From: an uncultured Clostridia bacterium
GTDB lineage: Bacteria; Bacillota; Clostridia; Peptostreptococcales; Anaerovoracaceae
Assembly: GCA_938009115.1 (NCBI GenBank)
Contig: CALLHZ010000102.1
Location: forward strand, 1-32,582
Length of the DNA: 32,582 nucleotides
Direction: 5' to 3'
The stretch's first letter is position 1; every line of letters starts with the position of its first letter. The notes under the pieces are model-generated. The model did no database searches. It was not told the DNA's origin and saw only the letters and a list, made by a program, of their open reading frames with translations. Of this stretch, positions 16,403 to 24,270 are shown piece after piece. A program made the translations under genes and the position numbers.

Positions 16403-16496
16403 CTCATCATAGGGTGGCGAGTGTATTAAATTATTGTTAAAAGACACAGGACACCGGAAGAATCGGCGCAGTCTTCGCGCAGGAGGATGCTGCTTC

Positions 16497-16524
16497 TTGA
16501 ACTGCTCATAAATCATGGTATAAT
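16497..16524 (+). promoter_or_regulatory. Sigma-A promoter of the liv operon
   Basis: TTGAAC (16497-16502), a 16-base spacer and a consensus TATAAT (16519-16524) preceded by TGG (extended -10). The leader of about 60 bases has a small GGAGC/GCTCC hairpin (16545-16560) and ends in a GGAGGAA ribosome binding site. Confidence 0.8.
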
Positions 16525-16589
16525 GTAACACAACAATATCCGCAGGAGCGTTTCTGCTCCCGGAACTAATCTGACGGAGGAATAATTAT

Positions 16590-17756
16590 ATGAGAAAAAT
16601 CACTGCACTCACCCTCGTTCTTCTCCTTCTGCTGAGCAGCTTTGCCGGCTGCGGCGGCGGCGGAGCGGAAACAGAAAACATCATTAAAATCGGCGTTTTT
16701 GAACCGGTCACCGGCGAAAACGGCGGCGGCGGCTTCCAGGAGGTCCTGGGCATCCGCTATGCGAATACCGTTTATCCCACCGTTGACATCGGCGGTGAGA
16801 CTTACACCGTCCAGCTTGTGGAAGTCGACAACAAATCCGACAAGACCGAAGCGGTCACTGCGGCCCAAAGATTGATCAGCGAAGGCGTTTCCGCTGTGAT
16901 CGGCTCCTACGGCTCTGGCGTATCCATTGCAGCCGGTGCCATCTTTGCCGAAGCGCAGGTTCCTGCCGTCGGCGCATCCTGCACCAATCCCCAGGTAACT
17001 GCCGGGAACGACTTCTATTTCCGTGTCTGCTTCCTGGATCCGTTCCAGGGGACCGTCATGGCTAACTATGCGTTCCAGAACGGCGCCCAAACCGCTGCAG
17101 TCATCACACAGCTGGGGGACGACTACTCCTCCGGGCTCGGTTCCTACTTCGTACAGGCCTTCAACGACCTGGCCGGTGAAGGCGCTGTCGTGTCCGAACA
17201 GCAGTTCCAGACCAACCAGACCGATTTCAAGGCGATCCTGACCAACATCAAAGCAGAAGAGCCCGACGTCATCTTTGCCCCCTCTTCCATCACCACGGCG
17301 CCGCTGATCATCAAGCAGGCCAGGGAACTGGGCATCACCTGCCCCATCATGGGCGGCGACACCTGGGAAAACGCCACCATCATCGAGAATGCCGGCGCTG
17401 ATGCGGAAGGCATCGTGCTCTCCACATTCTTTGACGAAGCAGAACCCGCCACAGACGAGGCAGCGTCGTTCATTACCGGATTCAAGCCCTATCTGGCCGA
17501 AAACGGCCAAGACGAGATCATCCCCGCTGTTTCAGCGCTGGGCTATGATGCTTACATCACCGTGCTGGAAGCGATCCGCCAGGCCGGCTCCGCAGACAGC
17601 ACCGCCATCCGCGACGCTCTGGCAGGCGTATCCATCGAAGGCGTCACCGGCGCTATCTCCTTCGACGAGAATGGAGATGCCAACAAGGACATGGCCTTCA
17701 TTAAAACTGTTGAGAACGGACAATTCAGATTCCTGATGAACGTTTCCGTCGAATAA
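16590..17756 (+). CDS. livJ: Branched-chain/hydrophobic amino-acid ABC substrate-binding lipoprotein
   Basis: Extracellular binding protein (388 residues) of the Leu/Ile/Val type (periplasmic-binding fold I). The signal peptide ends in a lipobox FAG-C21, so the mature protein is a lipoprotein tethered to the membrane. The core starts with IKIGVFEPVTGENGGGG and contains VIGSYGSGVSIAAG and SALGYDAYITVLEA, as usual in this family. It is followed by two permease and two ATPase genes in the standard order. The ligand could be a branched-chain amino acid, but the family also takes up urea, amides and aromatic compounds; the sequence alone does not decide. Confidence 0.93.
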   Translation: MRKITALTLVLLLLLSSFAGCGGGGAETENIIKIGVFEPVTGENGGGGFQEVLGIRYANTVYPTVDIGGETYTVQLVEVDNKSDKTEAVTAAQRLISEGVSAVIGSYGSGVSIAAGAIFAEAQVPAVGASCTNPQVTAGNDFYFRVCFLDPFQGTVMANYAFQNGAQTAAVITQLGDDYSSGLGSYFVQAFNDLAGEGAVVSEQQFQTNQTDFKAILTNIKAEEPDVIFAPSSITTAPLIIKQARELGITCPIMGGDTWENATIIENAGADAEGIVLSTFFDEAEPATDEAASFITGFKPYLAENGQDEIIPAVSALGYDAYITVLEAIRQAGSADSTAIRDALAGVSIEGVTGAISFDENGDANKDMAFIKTVENGQFRFLMNVSVE

Positions 17757-17775
17757 TCCTGCTCTATGCGCAAGC

Positions 17776-17806
17776 GGGCGGGAGCGCGCAGCTCCCGCCC
17801 CTTTCT
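17776..17806 (+). terminator. Strong hairpin between livJ and livH (attenuator or mRNA stabiliser)
   Basis: A perfect 10-bp stem GGGCGGGAGC/GCTCCCGCCC with a five-base loop is followed by CTTTCTT. The T-run is weak, so it probably ends only part of the transcripts or protects the livJ mRNA. That would keep the binding protein in excess over the membrane parts. Confidence 0.65.
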
Positions 17807-17841
17807 TGCGGTTTTCGAAACAAATCAAAAAGGAGTTTTCC

Positions 17842-18723
17842 ATGAGCGGTGTCACACTACTGCAGCACGGACTGACCGGGATATCCCTGGGCGGCGCTTA
17901 CGCGCTGATCGCCATCGGATACACCATGGTGTACGGGATCCTGCGTCTGATCAATTTTGCCCACGGCGATATTTTTATGATGGCCGGCTACTTCATGATC
18001 TTCGCGGTGGCCTCCATGCCGTGGTTTCTGGCCATCCCTCTGGTCATGTGCCTGACGGTGCTGCTGGGCGTCGCCATCGAACGCGTGGCCTACAAGCCTC
18101 TGCGCAGCGCGCCCAGGATGTCCATCATGATCTCCGCCATCGGCGTATCTTATCTGCTGCAGAACCTGGCAACTTATCTCTTTACAGCGCTGCCCCGGGG
18201 CTATCCGGATATACCATTTTTAAAGAAGATCCTTCATATCGGTGATTTATCCGCCTCGCTGGTCACCATCGTCACGCCCTTTTTAACCATCCTGCTGACC
18301 CTGCTGCTGATCGCACTGATCAACCATACGAAACTGGGTATGGCCATGCGTGCCGTCTCCAAGGATTACGAAACGTCTCAGCTCATGGGCATACGGATCA
18401 ATAAAGTGATCAGCGCAACCTTCGCTATTGGCTCGCTGCTGGCGTTTGTCGGTTCGGTCCTGTACTTTACAGACCGCATGACCGTCTTTCCCTTCAGCGG
18501 CACACTGCCGGGCCTGAAGTGCTTCGTTGCGGCAGTGCTGGGAGGGATCGGCAGCATCCCCGGCGCTGTGATCGGCGGCTTTATTCTGGGCATCGGAGAA
18601 ACTGCCCTGGTCGCGCTGGGGTATTCGACCTTCAGCGACGCATTCACCTTTGCCATTCTCATTGTGATGCTTCTTTTCCGGCCCACAGGCCTCTTCGGGG
18701 AGAAAGTGACGGATAAGGTATGA
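17842..18723 (+). CDS. livH: Branched-chain amino-acid ABC permease LivH
   Basis: Integral membrane permease, 293 residues from the ATG at 17842, which follows AAAAAGGAG. A GTG-to-ATG upstream extension of the frame exists but lacks a good site. The N-terminus LTGISLGGAYALIAIGYTMVYGILRLINFAHGD is the classic LivH signature. The later GLKCFVAAVLGGIGSIPGAVIGG is the conserved cytoplasmic loop that contacts the ATPases. It ends with ATGA overlap into livM. Confidence 0.95.
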   Translation: MSGVTLLQHGLTGISLGGAYALIAIGYTMVYGILRLINFAHGDIFMMAGYFMIFAVASMPWFLAIPLVMCLTVLLGVAIERVAYKPLRSAPRMSIMISAIGVSYLLQNLATYLFTALPRGYPDIPFLKKILHIGDLSASLVTIVTPFLTILLTLLLIALINHTKLGMAMRAVSKDYETSQLMGIRINKVISATFAIGSLLAFVGSVLYFTDRMTVFPFSGTLPGLKCFVAAVLGGIGSIPGAVIGGFILGIGETALVALGYSTFSDAFTFAILIVMLLFRPTGLFGEKVTDKV

Positions 18724-19826
18724 AGACACTGGACAAAAAAACAAACTACATCCTTTCCGCAGTCTTTGCGGGCCTTGTGGTGGCGATCCTGGTTTTCATG
18801 GACAGCGACCGGGCTGCCTACAGCTATCCGCTGGCGATCCTCCAGCGCAGCGCCATTTATGCCGTCGTCGCCGTTGCCATGAATTTACTGACGGGATTCA
18901 CCGGGCTGTTTTCTCTGGGCCAGGCAGGATTTATGGCCATCGGGGCCTATACCGTGGCGATCCTGACGATCCCCGTTGCCCAACGCCCTGCGGTTTACTA
19001 CATCAACGGCATTGCCGAGCCTTTGGCGGAAGCCTCGGCGCCGCTTTGGGCCGCGCTGATCCTGGGCGGCCTCCTTGCCGCCTTTATGGGATTCTTGATC
19101 GGCTATCCTGTCCTTCGCCTCAAAAGCGATTACCTGGCCATTGCGACCCTCGGTTTTTCCGAGATCATCCGGGCCTTTATCGCAGCGCCCATGCTGGACA
19201 AGGTGACGAACGGATCTTACGGGCTTAAGAGTATTCCCGGATTTCCATCCACTCTGATGGTTTTCCTTGTCGCCGCCCTCTGTATTTTTCTGATGATCCT
19301 GGTGATCCGGTCTTCCTACGGCAGGGCCTTCAAAGCGATCCGGGAAGACGAGATCGCAGCGGAATCCATGGGGATCAATCTGTTCAAGCACAAACAGATG
19401 GCCTTTGTGATCAGCTGCTTTTTCACGGGGATCAGCGGAGGCATGCTGGCGGTCTTTATGCGTTCCATCGACTCCAAGACCTTTCAGATCGGCCTCACCT
19501 ACGACATCCTGCTGATCGTGGTTTTGGGCGGGATCGGAAGCATCACCGGCAGCATCCTGGGCTCCTTTCTGATGACGGCGGGCCGGGAATGGCTCCGCTT
19601 CTTCGACGATCCTCTGGTGATCGGGGGATTCAGCGTGCCTCTGTTCCGGAGCGGCTTTCGCATGGTCATTTTTTCACTGATCCTTATGACGGTTGTGCTC
19701 TACTACAGAAAGGGGCTCCTGGGGAACCGGGAGTTCTCCTGGAACGGGATCTATGCTTTCCTTCAGCGCCTTGTTCAAAAGGGCAAGCACAAGAAAGGCG
19801 GAAAGGAGGCGAAGAGCCATGACTGA
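18720..19826 (+). CDS. livM: Branched-chain amino-acid ABC permease LivM
   Basis: Second permease of the importer, 368 residues. Family marks are MNLLTGFTGLFSLGQAGFMAIGAYT and YLAIATLGFSEIIR near the middle. The ATPase-contact loop is VVLGGIGSITGSILG. It has about 8-10 membrane helices and a basic C-terminal tail rich in Lys. The start overlaps livH by four bases and the stop overlaps livG by eight. Confidence 0.95.
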   Translation: MKTLDKKTNYILSAVFAGLVVAILVFMDSDRAAYSYPLAILQRSAIYAVVAVAMNLLTGFTGLFSLGQAGFMAIGAYTVAILTIPVAQRPAVYYINGIAEPLAEASAPLWAALILGGLLAAFMGFLIGYPVLRLKSDYLAIATLGFSEIIRAFIAAPMLDKVTNGSYGLKSIPGFPSTLMVFLVAALCIFLMILVIRSSYGRAFKAIREDEIAAESMGINLFKHKQMAFVISCFFTGISGGMLAVFMRSIDSKTFQIGLTYDILLIVVLGGIGSITGSILGSFLMTAGREWLRFFDDPLVIGGFSVPLFRSGFRMVIFSLILMTVVLYYRKGLLGNREFSWNGIYAFLQRLVQKGKHKKGGKEAKSHD

Positions 19827-20664
19827 TACTGTACTAAAGCTGAATGACGTCACCATGCAGTTCGGAGGCGTGGTGGCAGTCAACAACCTTTCCATGCATG
19901 TCGACCGGGGAGAGATCGTTGCGATCATTGGCCCCAACGGCGCGGGAAAAACGACGGCTTTCAATGTGATCACCGGCGTTTACGCACCCACAAACGGGTC
20001 TGTGGAATTCTGCGGAAAGACCGTTATCAGCAACTGCCCCCAGGGTAAAATGCGCAAGCTGTACGCAGGGGAAAACATCGGTTCCTACGACCAGATCGTC
20101 CGCAAGACACCGGACAGGATCACCAAGCTGGGCATAGCCCGAACATTCCAGAATATCCGCCTGTTCAAAAGCCTTACAGTCTTTGAAAACGTACTGATCG
20201 CCAGGCATATGAACATCCGCGCCAATCTCTTCGCCGCCGCTTTTATGCTGAACCGCCAGGAAGATCAGAAAATGCGCCGGGAGACCGACGAGCTGCTGAA
20301 CATTCTGGACCTTTATGATGTGCGGGATGAGATATCAAGCTCCCTGCCTTACGGGAAACAAAGACGCCTGGAAATCGCAAGAGCCCTGGCAACGGAGCCC
20401 AGTCTCCTGCTGCTGGATGAACCTGCTGCCGGAATGAATCCTCAGGAAACCAATGAGCTGACCGGATTCATCCATCGGCTCAAAGAGGAGTTTCACCTGA
20501 CCGTTCTCATGATCGAACACCACATGAACCTGGTCATGGAGATCTCGGACCGAATCTATGTACTGGACTTTGGAAAGCTGATCGCCGCCGGCACGCCGGA
20601 AAAGATCCAAAACGATCAGCGAGTGATCGACGCCTATCTGGGGGTGGCTGAAGATGAACAATGA
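19819..20664 (+). CDS. livG: Branched-chain amino-acid ABC ATPase LivG
   Basis: ATPase subunit, 281 residues. Walker A is GPNGAGKT (38-45), the signature is in LPYGKQRRLEIARAL, and Walker B is LLLLDEPAAGMNP. The family insert with GIARTFQNIRLFKSLTVFENV is present. The ATG at 19819 was chosen because it follows AAAGGAGGC and starts at the normal point before LKLNDVTMQFGG; the longer open frame upstream lies inside livM. It overlaps livF by 11 bases. Confidence 0.95.
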   Translation: MTDTVLKLNDVTMQFGGVVAVNNLSMHVDRGEIVAIIGPNGAGKTTAFNVITGVYAPTNGSVEFCGKTVISNCPQGKMRKLYAGENIGSYDQIVRKTPDRITKLGIARTFQNIRLFKSLTVFENVLIARHMNIRANLFAAAFMLNRQEDQKMRRETDELLNILDLYDVRDEISSSLPYGKQRRLEIARALATEPSLLLLDEPAAGMNPQETNELTGFIHRLKEEFHLTVLMIEHHMNLVMEISDRIYVLDFGKLIAAGTPEKIQNDQRVIDAYLGVAEDEQ

Positions 20665-21376
20665 CCGCTATCTGACACTCACCGATCTGCGGGTGGACTA
20701 CGGCGGGATCCATGCCGTCAAGGGGATCTCCCTCGAGGTCCCCAGGGGAAAGATCGTGACGCTGATCGGCTCCAACGGAGCCGGAAAAAGCACCACGCTG
20801 CGCACCATTGCCGGCGTCGTGAAAGCCAGCGGCGGTTCCATCGAATTTGAAGGGATGCAGCTCACGGGAAAAGCCCCCGATGACATCGTCTCCATGGGGA
20901 TCACCCTGGTGCCGGAGGGTCGTCGTGTCTTTGCCAATCTCACTGTGTTGGAGAATCTCAAGATCGGCGCCTACGTACACACCCACAAGCTGGAGGACGA
21001 TCTGGAACGGGTCTATGCGCTCTTTCCCCGGCTCAAGGAGCGCGCCTGGCAGTTCGCGGGTACCCTTTCCGGCGGAGAACAGCAGATGCTGGCTGTGGGC
21101 AGAGCGCTGATGAGCCGGCCCAAGCTCCTGATGATGGATGAACCGTCCCTGGGCCTTGCGCCCCTGATCGTCCGGGACATCTTCGATATCATCCGCACCA
21201 TCAACAAAGAAGGCATCACAGTACTGCTGATCGAACAAAACGCCAACCATGCGCTGAAGATCGCTGATTGGGCCTACGTGATGGAGACCGGAACCATCAC
21301 TATGGAAGGTACCGGCGAGGAGCTTTTGGCCAACGAAAGCATCAAGGAAGCTTACCTGGGGAAAAAAAAGCAGTAG
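20654..21376 (+). CDS. livF: Branched-chain amino-acid ABC ATPase LivF
   Basis: Second ATPase, 240 residues. Walker A is GSNGAGKST (39-47), the signature is LSGGEQQMLAVGRAL, and Walker B is LLMMDEPSLGLAP; LIEQNANHAL is the H-loop region typical of LivF. The residue pair LVPEGRRVFANLTVLENL is characteristic of LivF rather than LivG. It closes the operon and is followed by a terminator. Confidence 0.96.
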   Translation: MNNDRYLTLTDLRVDYGGIHAVKGISLEVPRGKIVTLIGSNGAGKSTTLRTIAGVVKASGGSIEFEGMQLTGKAPDDIVSMGITLVPEGRRVFANLTVLENLKIGAYVHTHKLEDDLERVYALFPRLKERAWQFAGTLSGGEQQMLAVGRALMSRPKLLMMDEPSLGLAPLIVRDIFDIIRTINKEGITVLLIEQNANHALKIADWAYVMETGTITMEGTGEELLANESIKEAYLGKKKQ

Positions 21377-21388
21377 CATTGCCTGGAA

Positions 21389-21413
21389 AACGCACCCTTC
21401 GGGGTGTGTTTTT
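21389..21413 (+). terminator. Terminator of the liv operon
   Basis: A CGCACCC/GGGTGTG stem with a stable TTCG loop, followed by TTTTT, begins shortly after the livF stop. Confidence 0.88.
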
Positions 21414-21472
21414 AATTGTTCCGGCTTTGTACGCCGTCTCCCGGAAAATGTTGAAAAAAATCCCGCAAATGC

Positions 21473-21503
21473 TTGACACGGGCAGTACTGTATGCTAAAT
21501 AAT
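21473..21503 (+). promoter_or_regulatory. Promoter of hsp20
   Basis: A consensus TTGACA (21473-21478) is followed after 17 bases by TGC-TAAATAAT. The -10 is AT-rich but imperfect (TAAATA at 17 or AATAAT at 19 bases). The CIRCE element follows at once, as usual for HrcA-controlled promoters. Confidence 0.7.
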
Positions 21504-21505
21504 AA

Positions 21506-21532
21506 TTAGCACTCATCAATAGAGAGTGCTAA
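21506..21532. promoter_or_regulatory. CIRCE element (HrcA operator)
   Basis: The arms TTAGCACTC and GAGTGCTAA flank nine bases, an exact match to the CIRCE consensus. HrcA binds it and represses heat-shock genes until chaperone is titrated. It stands between the promoter and the hsp20 ribosome binding site. CIRCE usually controls groE and dnaK; control of a small heat-shock gene is less common. Confidence 0.97.
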
Positions 21533-21568
21533 CAATACGTCGTAACGACTGGAAAGGAGTTGTTGATC

Positions 21569-22018
21569 ATGACAGGATTGATCCCGTTCAACAGAGGCAG
21601 AAGGGAAATGACGCCTCAGACAAGCACCGACAGCTTTTACAACATGCTTGATGACTTTTTTTCAAGCGACTGGCCCTTCAGGCGAAATCTGTCCTATGAC
21701 ACATTCAAGGTAGATGTGGTCAGCGAGGAGGCAAATTATGTTGTGGAAGCCGAACTCCCAGGCGTGGAGAAGAAGGATATCAGCGTTCAGCTGAACGAAG
21801 GAAGGCTTCAGATCTCCGTCACCCGGGAAGAGTCCAAAGAGGACTCGGACAAGCGCTACATTCATCGTGAACGCCGCTATTCTTCCATGAGCCGTTCGGT
21901 TTATCTGGAAGACGCCCAGGCTGAAGGCATCTCAGCCAAACTGGAAAACGGCATACTGCGGATCCTGGTCCCCAAGCAGAACAAAACCGTTCACTCCGTG
22001 ATGGTGGATGTAGAATAA
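21569..22018 (+). CDS. Small heat-shock protein, HSP20/alpha-crystallin family
   Basis: ATP-independent holdase chaperone, 149 residues. The alpha-crystallin domain spans about 45-140, with FKVDVVSEEANYVVEAELPGVEKKDISVQLNEGRL near its start and the strand-9 motif LENGILRILVPK near its end. The IxI/V-type C-terminal tail is weak. The ATG at 21569 follows GGAAAGGAG at nine bases; two in-frame TTG codons just before it (21560, 21563) are less likely starts. It is a single-gene unit between promoter/CIRCE and a terminator, similar to clostridial hsp18. Confidence 0.95.
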   Translation: MTGLIPFNRGRREMTPQTSTDSFYNMLDDFFSSDWPFRRNLSYDTFKVDVVSEEANYVVEAELPGVEKKDISVQLNEGRLQISVTREESKEDSDKRYIHRERRYSSMSRSVYLEDAQAEGISAKLENGILRILVPKQNKTVHSVMVDVE

Positions 22019-22033
22019 CAGGTCCAATAAAAG

Positions 22034-22073
22034 AAGGGCCGCACCGGTAAAGGCCGGTACGGCTCTTTGTTTT
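22034..22073 (+). terminator. Bidirectional terminator between hsp20 and the OCD-like gene
   Basis: A long stem (ACCGG/CCGGT inner part, GGCC-G/C-GGCT outer part, one mismatch) is followed by TTTGTTTT on the plus strand. On the minus strand the same stem is followed by CTTTTATT. It separates the two convergent genes. Confidence 0.8.
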
Positions 22074-22077
22074 CATT

Positions 22078-23184
22078 TCAGCCTTCGAGGGCATGATTCA
22101 GCTTGACGACAAAATCCTGAACGTTCGTCACAATGGATGTCACTTCCAGGCTGCCCCGGTCCCGCAGTTTGTTCACCACGAACTCCGACATATCAACCGT
22201 GTAGATAAATACCGGACGTATGCTGCCGTCACGCTTTTGGTAGACCGGCGTCATGTTGCCTGCTGCGATCGTGTGAAGCTGGGTAGCCAGCGCGATGACG
22301 GTGGTGGCTTTTCTCGTGTGCCTGCGCATTTCCTCCTGAGCTTCGTAGACATCGGCAAAGACACCGGGCAGGGGTCCGTCATCCCGTATAGAGCCTGCCA
22401 ACACCATGGGAACACCCTTCTGCAAGCACGCATATACCACGCCGTCCCTCACGCCTTCGTTTTTCACAAAGCGCTCCAGACTCCCGGCCGACCGGGCTTT
22501 GTTGATCACGTCGAGATGGTTATAATGGCCGTTTTCCACAGAACATTGATCGTATATATCCTGTCCCAGAGCCGTTCCCAGCACAGCGGCCTCCAGGTCG
22601 TGGGTCGCCACCGCATTGCCGCCCAGCAGCGCATCCACATACCCTTTTCCGATCAGCTCGGACAGGGCTTTTCGCGCATAATAATCGAATACCACCGCAG
22701 GACCCAGGACCCATACCACATATCCGTTTTCGCTTTCGTGACGAAGCAGCGCCGCCAGCTGGTCATAATCTTTGGAATAGGCAGTTTCCCGGGACCTCCC
22801 TGCACGAAAGGCAAACTCTTTGCCGCCGGCGCCCGGGCTGCAGAAACAAGCAGCGTGAACATAGATCCCACAGCTTCCGTCATCCTGCCGCCCCACAACT
22901 ACCGGGTCGCCTTTCCGAAGGTTGCGGAATTCCCTGGCGTCGGGAATGCCGTCTGCGCCGACCACAACAGCGCAATCCATGCGGCTTTCCTCCAGCAGCA
23001 CCCACTGGCCGTTCCTTTTGAAATATTCCGGATAAATGGTGGTCGCATGATAGTTGTCAGGCGCAACGCCGTCTGCGGGCGCCGGCTGCAGCATTGCGTC
23101 CGGCGCCGCCGTGAACGCGTCGCCGCGAAAATCCGGTTCCTCATACTGAGGAAAAGTAAATATATTTTTATCTGAAGTAATCAT
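22078..23184 (-). CDS. Ornithine-cyclodeaminase-like protein (LOR/SDH, TIGR00300-type)
   Basis: A 368-residue protein of the LOR/SDH bifunctional-region family. Relatives in methanogens (such as MMP1218) and the C-terminal part of cyanobacterial AgrE/ArgZ convert ornithine to proline and ammonia using NAD. The match is recognised from VVWVLGPAVVFDYYARKAL, the Rossmann-like YVDALLGGNAVATHDLEAAVLGTALG, and the later VPMVLAGSIRDDGPLPGV. The N-terminal 60 residues are unlike what I recall and may be lineage-specific. The site GGAGG lies about 12 bases before ATG, a long but usable spacing. No other arginine or proline gene is nearby. Reaction is inferred from the family. Confidence 0.8.
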   Translation of the reverse strand: MITSDKNIFTFPQYEEPDFRGDAFTAAPDAMLQPAPADGVAPDNYHATTIYPEYFKRNGQWVLLEESRMDCAVVVGADGIPDAREFRNLRKGDPVVVGRQDDGSCGIYVHAACFCSPGAGGKEFAFRAGRSRETAYSKDYDQLAALLRHESENGYVVWVLGPAVVFDYYARKALSELIGKGYVDALLGGNAVATHDLEAAVLGTALGQDIYDQCSVENGHYNHLDVINKARSAGSLERFVKNEGVRDGVVYACLQKGVPMVLAGSIRDDGPLPGVFADVYEAQEEMRRHTRKATTVIALATQLHTIAAGNMTPVYQKRDGSIRPVFIYTVDMSEFVVNKLRDRGSLEVTSIVTNVQDFVVKLNHALEG

Positions 23185-23235
23185 TTTTATATTAAACCTC
23201 CGGTTTCTGAAAGGAAGACCGGACGGGTTTTCAGC

Positions 23236-23466
23236 TCATTCTGTACGCATGCAGCTGGACATCCCGGATCGGCCGGCCTTTTTCATGAGACGATATGCCC
23301 CCGTTATCACGTTAGCGAAATCTGCCGTATCCGGCATCAACGGTCGAGCCGGTTCCGGATACGTCAAAAGCATAAGGATGCAGGCCAGGCGTTCCGCAGC
23401 ACCCGGCCCGGCAAACATTTCGCTCCGGACTGCATCGATGGAATTTTTGTCACGCAATACTTTCAA
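23236..23466 (-). CDS. Possible 76-residue hypothetical protein upstream of the OCD-like gene
   Basis: The frame opens with TTG at 23466, nine bases after AGGAG (23480-23476), and lies downstream of a plausible minus-strand promoter (23520-23548). The stop is 51 bases before the OCD-like start, so the two could share a transcript. Codon usage looks coding, and the frame stays open for about 25 codons before the TTG. It contains AAERLACILMLLTYP and FANVITGAYRLMKKAG. I recognise no domain. It could also be leader RNA or the remnant of a longer gene. Confidence 0.4.
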   Translation of the reverse strand: MKVLRDKNSIDAVRSEMFAGPGAAERLACILMLLTYPEPARPLMPDTADFANVITGAYRLMKKAGRSGMSSCMRTE

Positions 23467-23519
23467 AGTAAAAGGCTCCTGCCCATTTAGGCCAATCTGC
23501 CCGGCAAATGAATAGAAAC

Positions 23520-23548
23520 AGTATAAATGATATGGATTTAAAATTCAA
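23520..23548 (-). promoter_or_regulatory. Probable promoter of the small ORF and OCD-like gene
   Basis: On the minus strand TTGAAT (23548-23543) and TATACT (23525-23520) are separated by 17 bases. It lies in the 490-bp region between the OCD-like gene and the divergent GH3 operon. The rest of that region holds the small ORF, this promoter, the GH3-operon promoter, and purine-rich AAGGAGG stretches without a usable long frame. Confidence 0.55.
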
Positions 23549-23616
23549 ACAATAATATCATCCGCAGCAGCTCCTTTCAGATTTCCATTTTTTGAGATAA
23601 AATTGCCTCCTTATGA

Positions 23617-23644
23617 TTGACGTAATACATCATTAATGTATAAT
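23617..23644 (+). promoter_or_regulatory. Sigma-A promoter of the methyltransferase-like/GH3/HD-GYP operon
   Basis: TTGACG (23617-23622), 16-base spacer, consensus TATAAT (23639-23644). The spacer contains an inverted repeat ATACAT-N5-ATGTAT (23625-23641) that overlaps the -10, a possible operator. Confidence 0.75.
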
Positions 23645-23673
23645 AAAAGGTACGTGTGAATAACGGAGGCAAC

Positions 23674-24270
23674 ATGACAGCATTGACGATAGGTTCACTA
23701 GGATTTGCTTGCCTGTTCGTGTACGACATCAACAGCGTAAAATGGAATCATAAACTGCTTCACTGCAGCTTTGCGGCGGGGGTTTTTTGTGTCGTATCCG
23801 CCACTGCGCTGATCGTGGGCAGAGACCTGCCCTCTCCGTTTTCTCTTACCGCGCCCCGGTTCGCCGGCATTATGCTGGCAGCCCTGTTTCTGGCAGCGCT
23901 GGTCTACACCCTCTTTGTTGCACTTCCTTTCCGGTCGACTTATCTGTGCGACGATGAACCCAAAACCGTATGTGACCGCGGCGTGTATGCGCTTTGCCGT
24001 CATCCCGGATTCTGGTGCTTCAGCGGCCTGTACGCTTCTTTGTGCCTGATCCGCCCGGACAGGCAAGTTGCGGCCATGGCGCTTCTTTTCATATGCTTCA
24101 ATTTTTTATACATACTGATGCAGGATCGCTGGACCTTTCCCAGCACGCTCCGCGCTTATGAAAGCTATCGATTATCCACCCCGTTTATCATCCCAAACCG
24201 CCGCAGCATCCGAAAAGGACTGCGTACGATCAGGGTTTCGCCGGGAGAGTGCCATGAATCTGAAGGATAA
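23674..24270 (+). CDS. Membrane protein resembling isoprenylcysteine carboxyl methyltransferases
   Basis: A 198-residue protein with about five membrane helices. The segment VCDRGVYALCRHPGFWCFSGLY (R109-H110-P111) followed by a late hydrophobic helix and a charged RAYESYR-like stretch matches the layout of the ICMT/NnrU/phospholipid-methyltransferase fold, where RHP contacts S-adenosylmethionine. The similarity is from memory of the motif only. The usual ExxL-type acidic end is present only loosely (RAYESYRL), so catalysis is uncertain. The ATG at 23674 follows AACGGAGGC; a GTG at 23656 is less likely. It is the first gene of the three-gene unit, and its stop overlaps the GH3 start by 17 bases. 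Confidence 0.6.
   Translation: MTALTIGSLGFACLFVYDINSVKWNHKLLHCSFAAGVFCVVSATALIVGRDLPSPFSLTAPRFAGIMLAALFLAALVYTLFVALPFRSTYLCDDEPKTVCDRGVYALCRHPGFWCFSGLYASLCLIRPDRQVAAMALLFICFNFLYILMQDRWTFPSTLRAYESYRLSTPFIIPNRRSIRKGLRTIRVSPGECHESEG

Noticed and set aside
16545..16560. Small hairpin in the liv leader as a riboswitch
   Set aside because: Only a 5-bp stem with no conserved riboswitch core that I recognise; the leader is only about 60 bases long.
16566..17510. Minus-strand open frame inside livJ
   Set aside because: Gly/Asp-rich low-complexity shadow of livJ with no start signals; livJ has lipobox, promoter and ribosome binding site.
23476..23608. Other short frames on the minus strand after AAGGAGG and AAAGGAG (for example an ATG near 23560)
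   Set aside because: They stop after three to seven codons, and the best promoter lies downstream of them.
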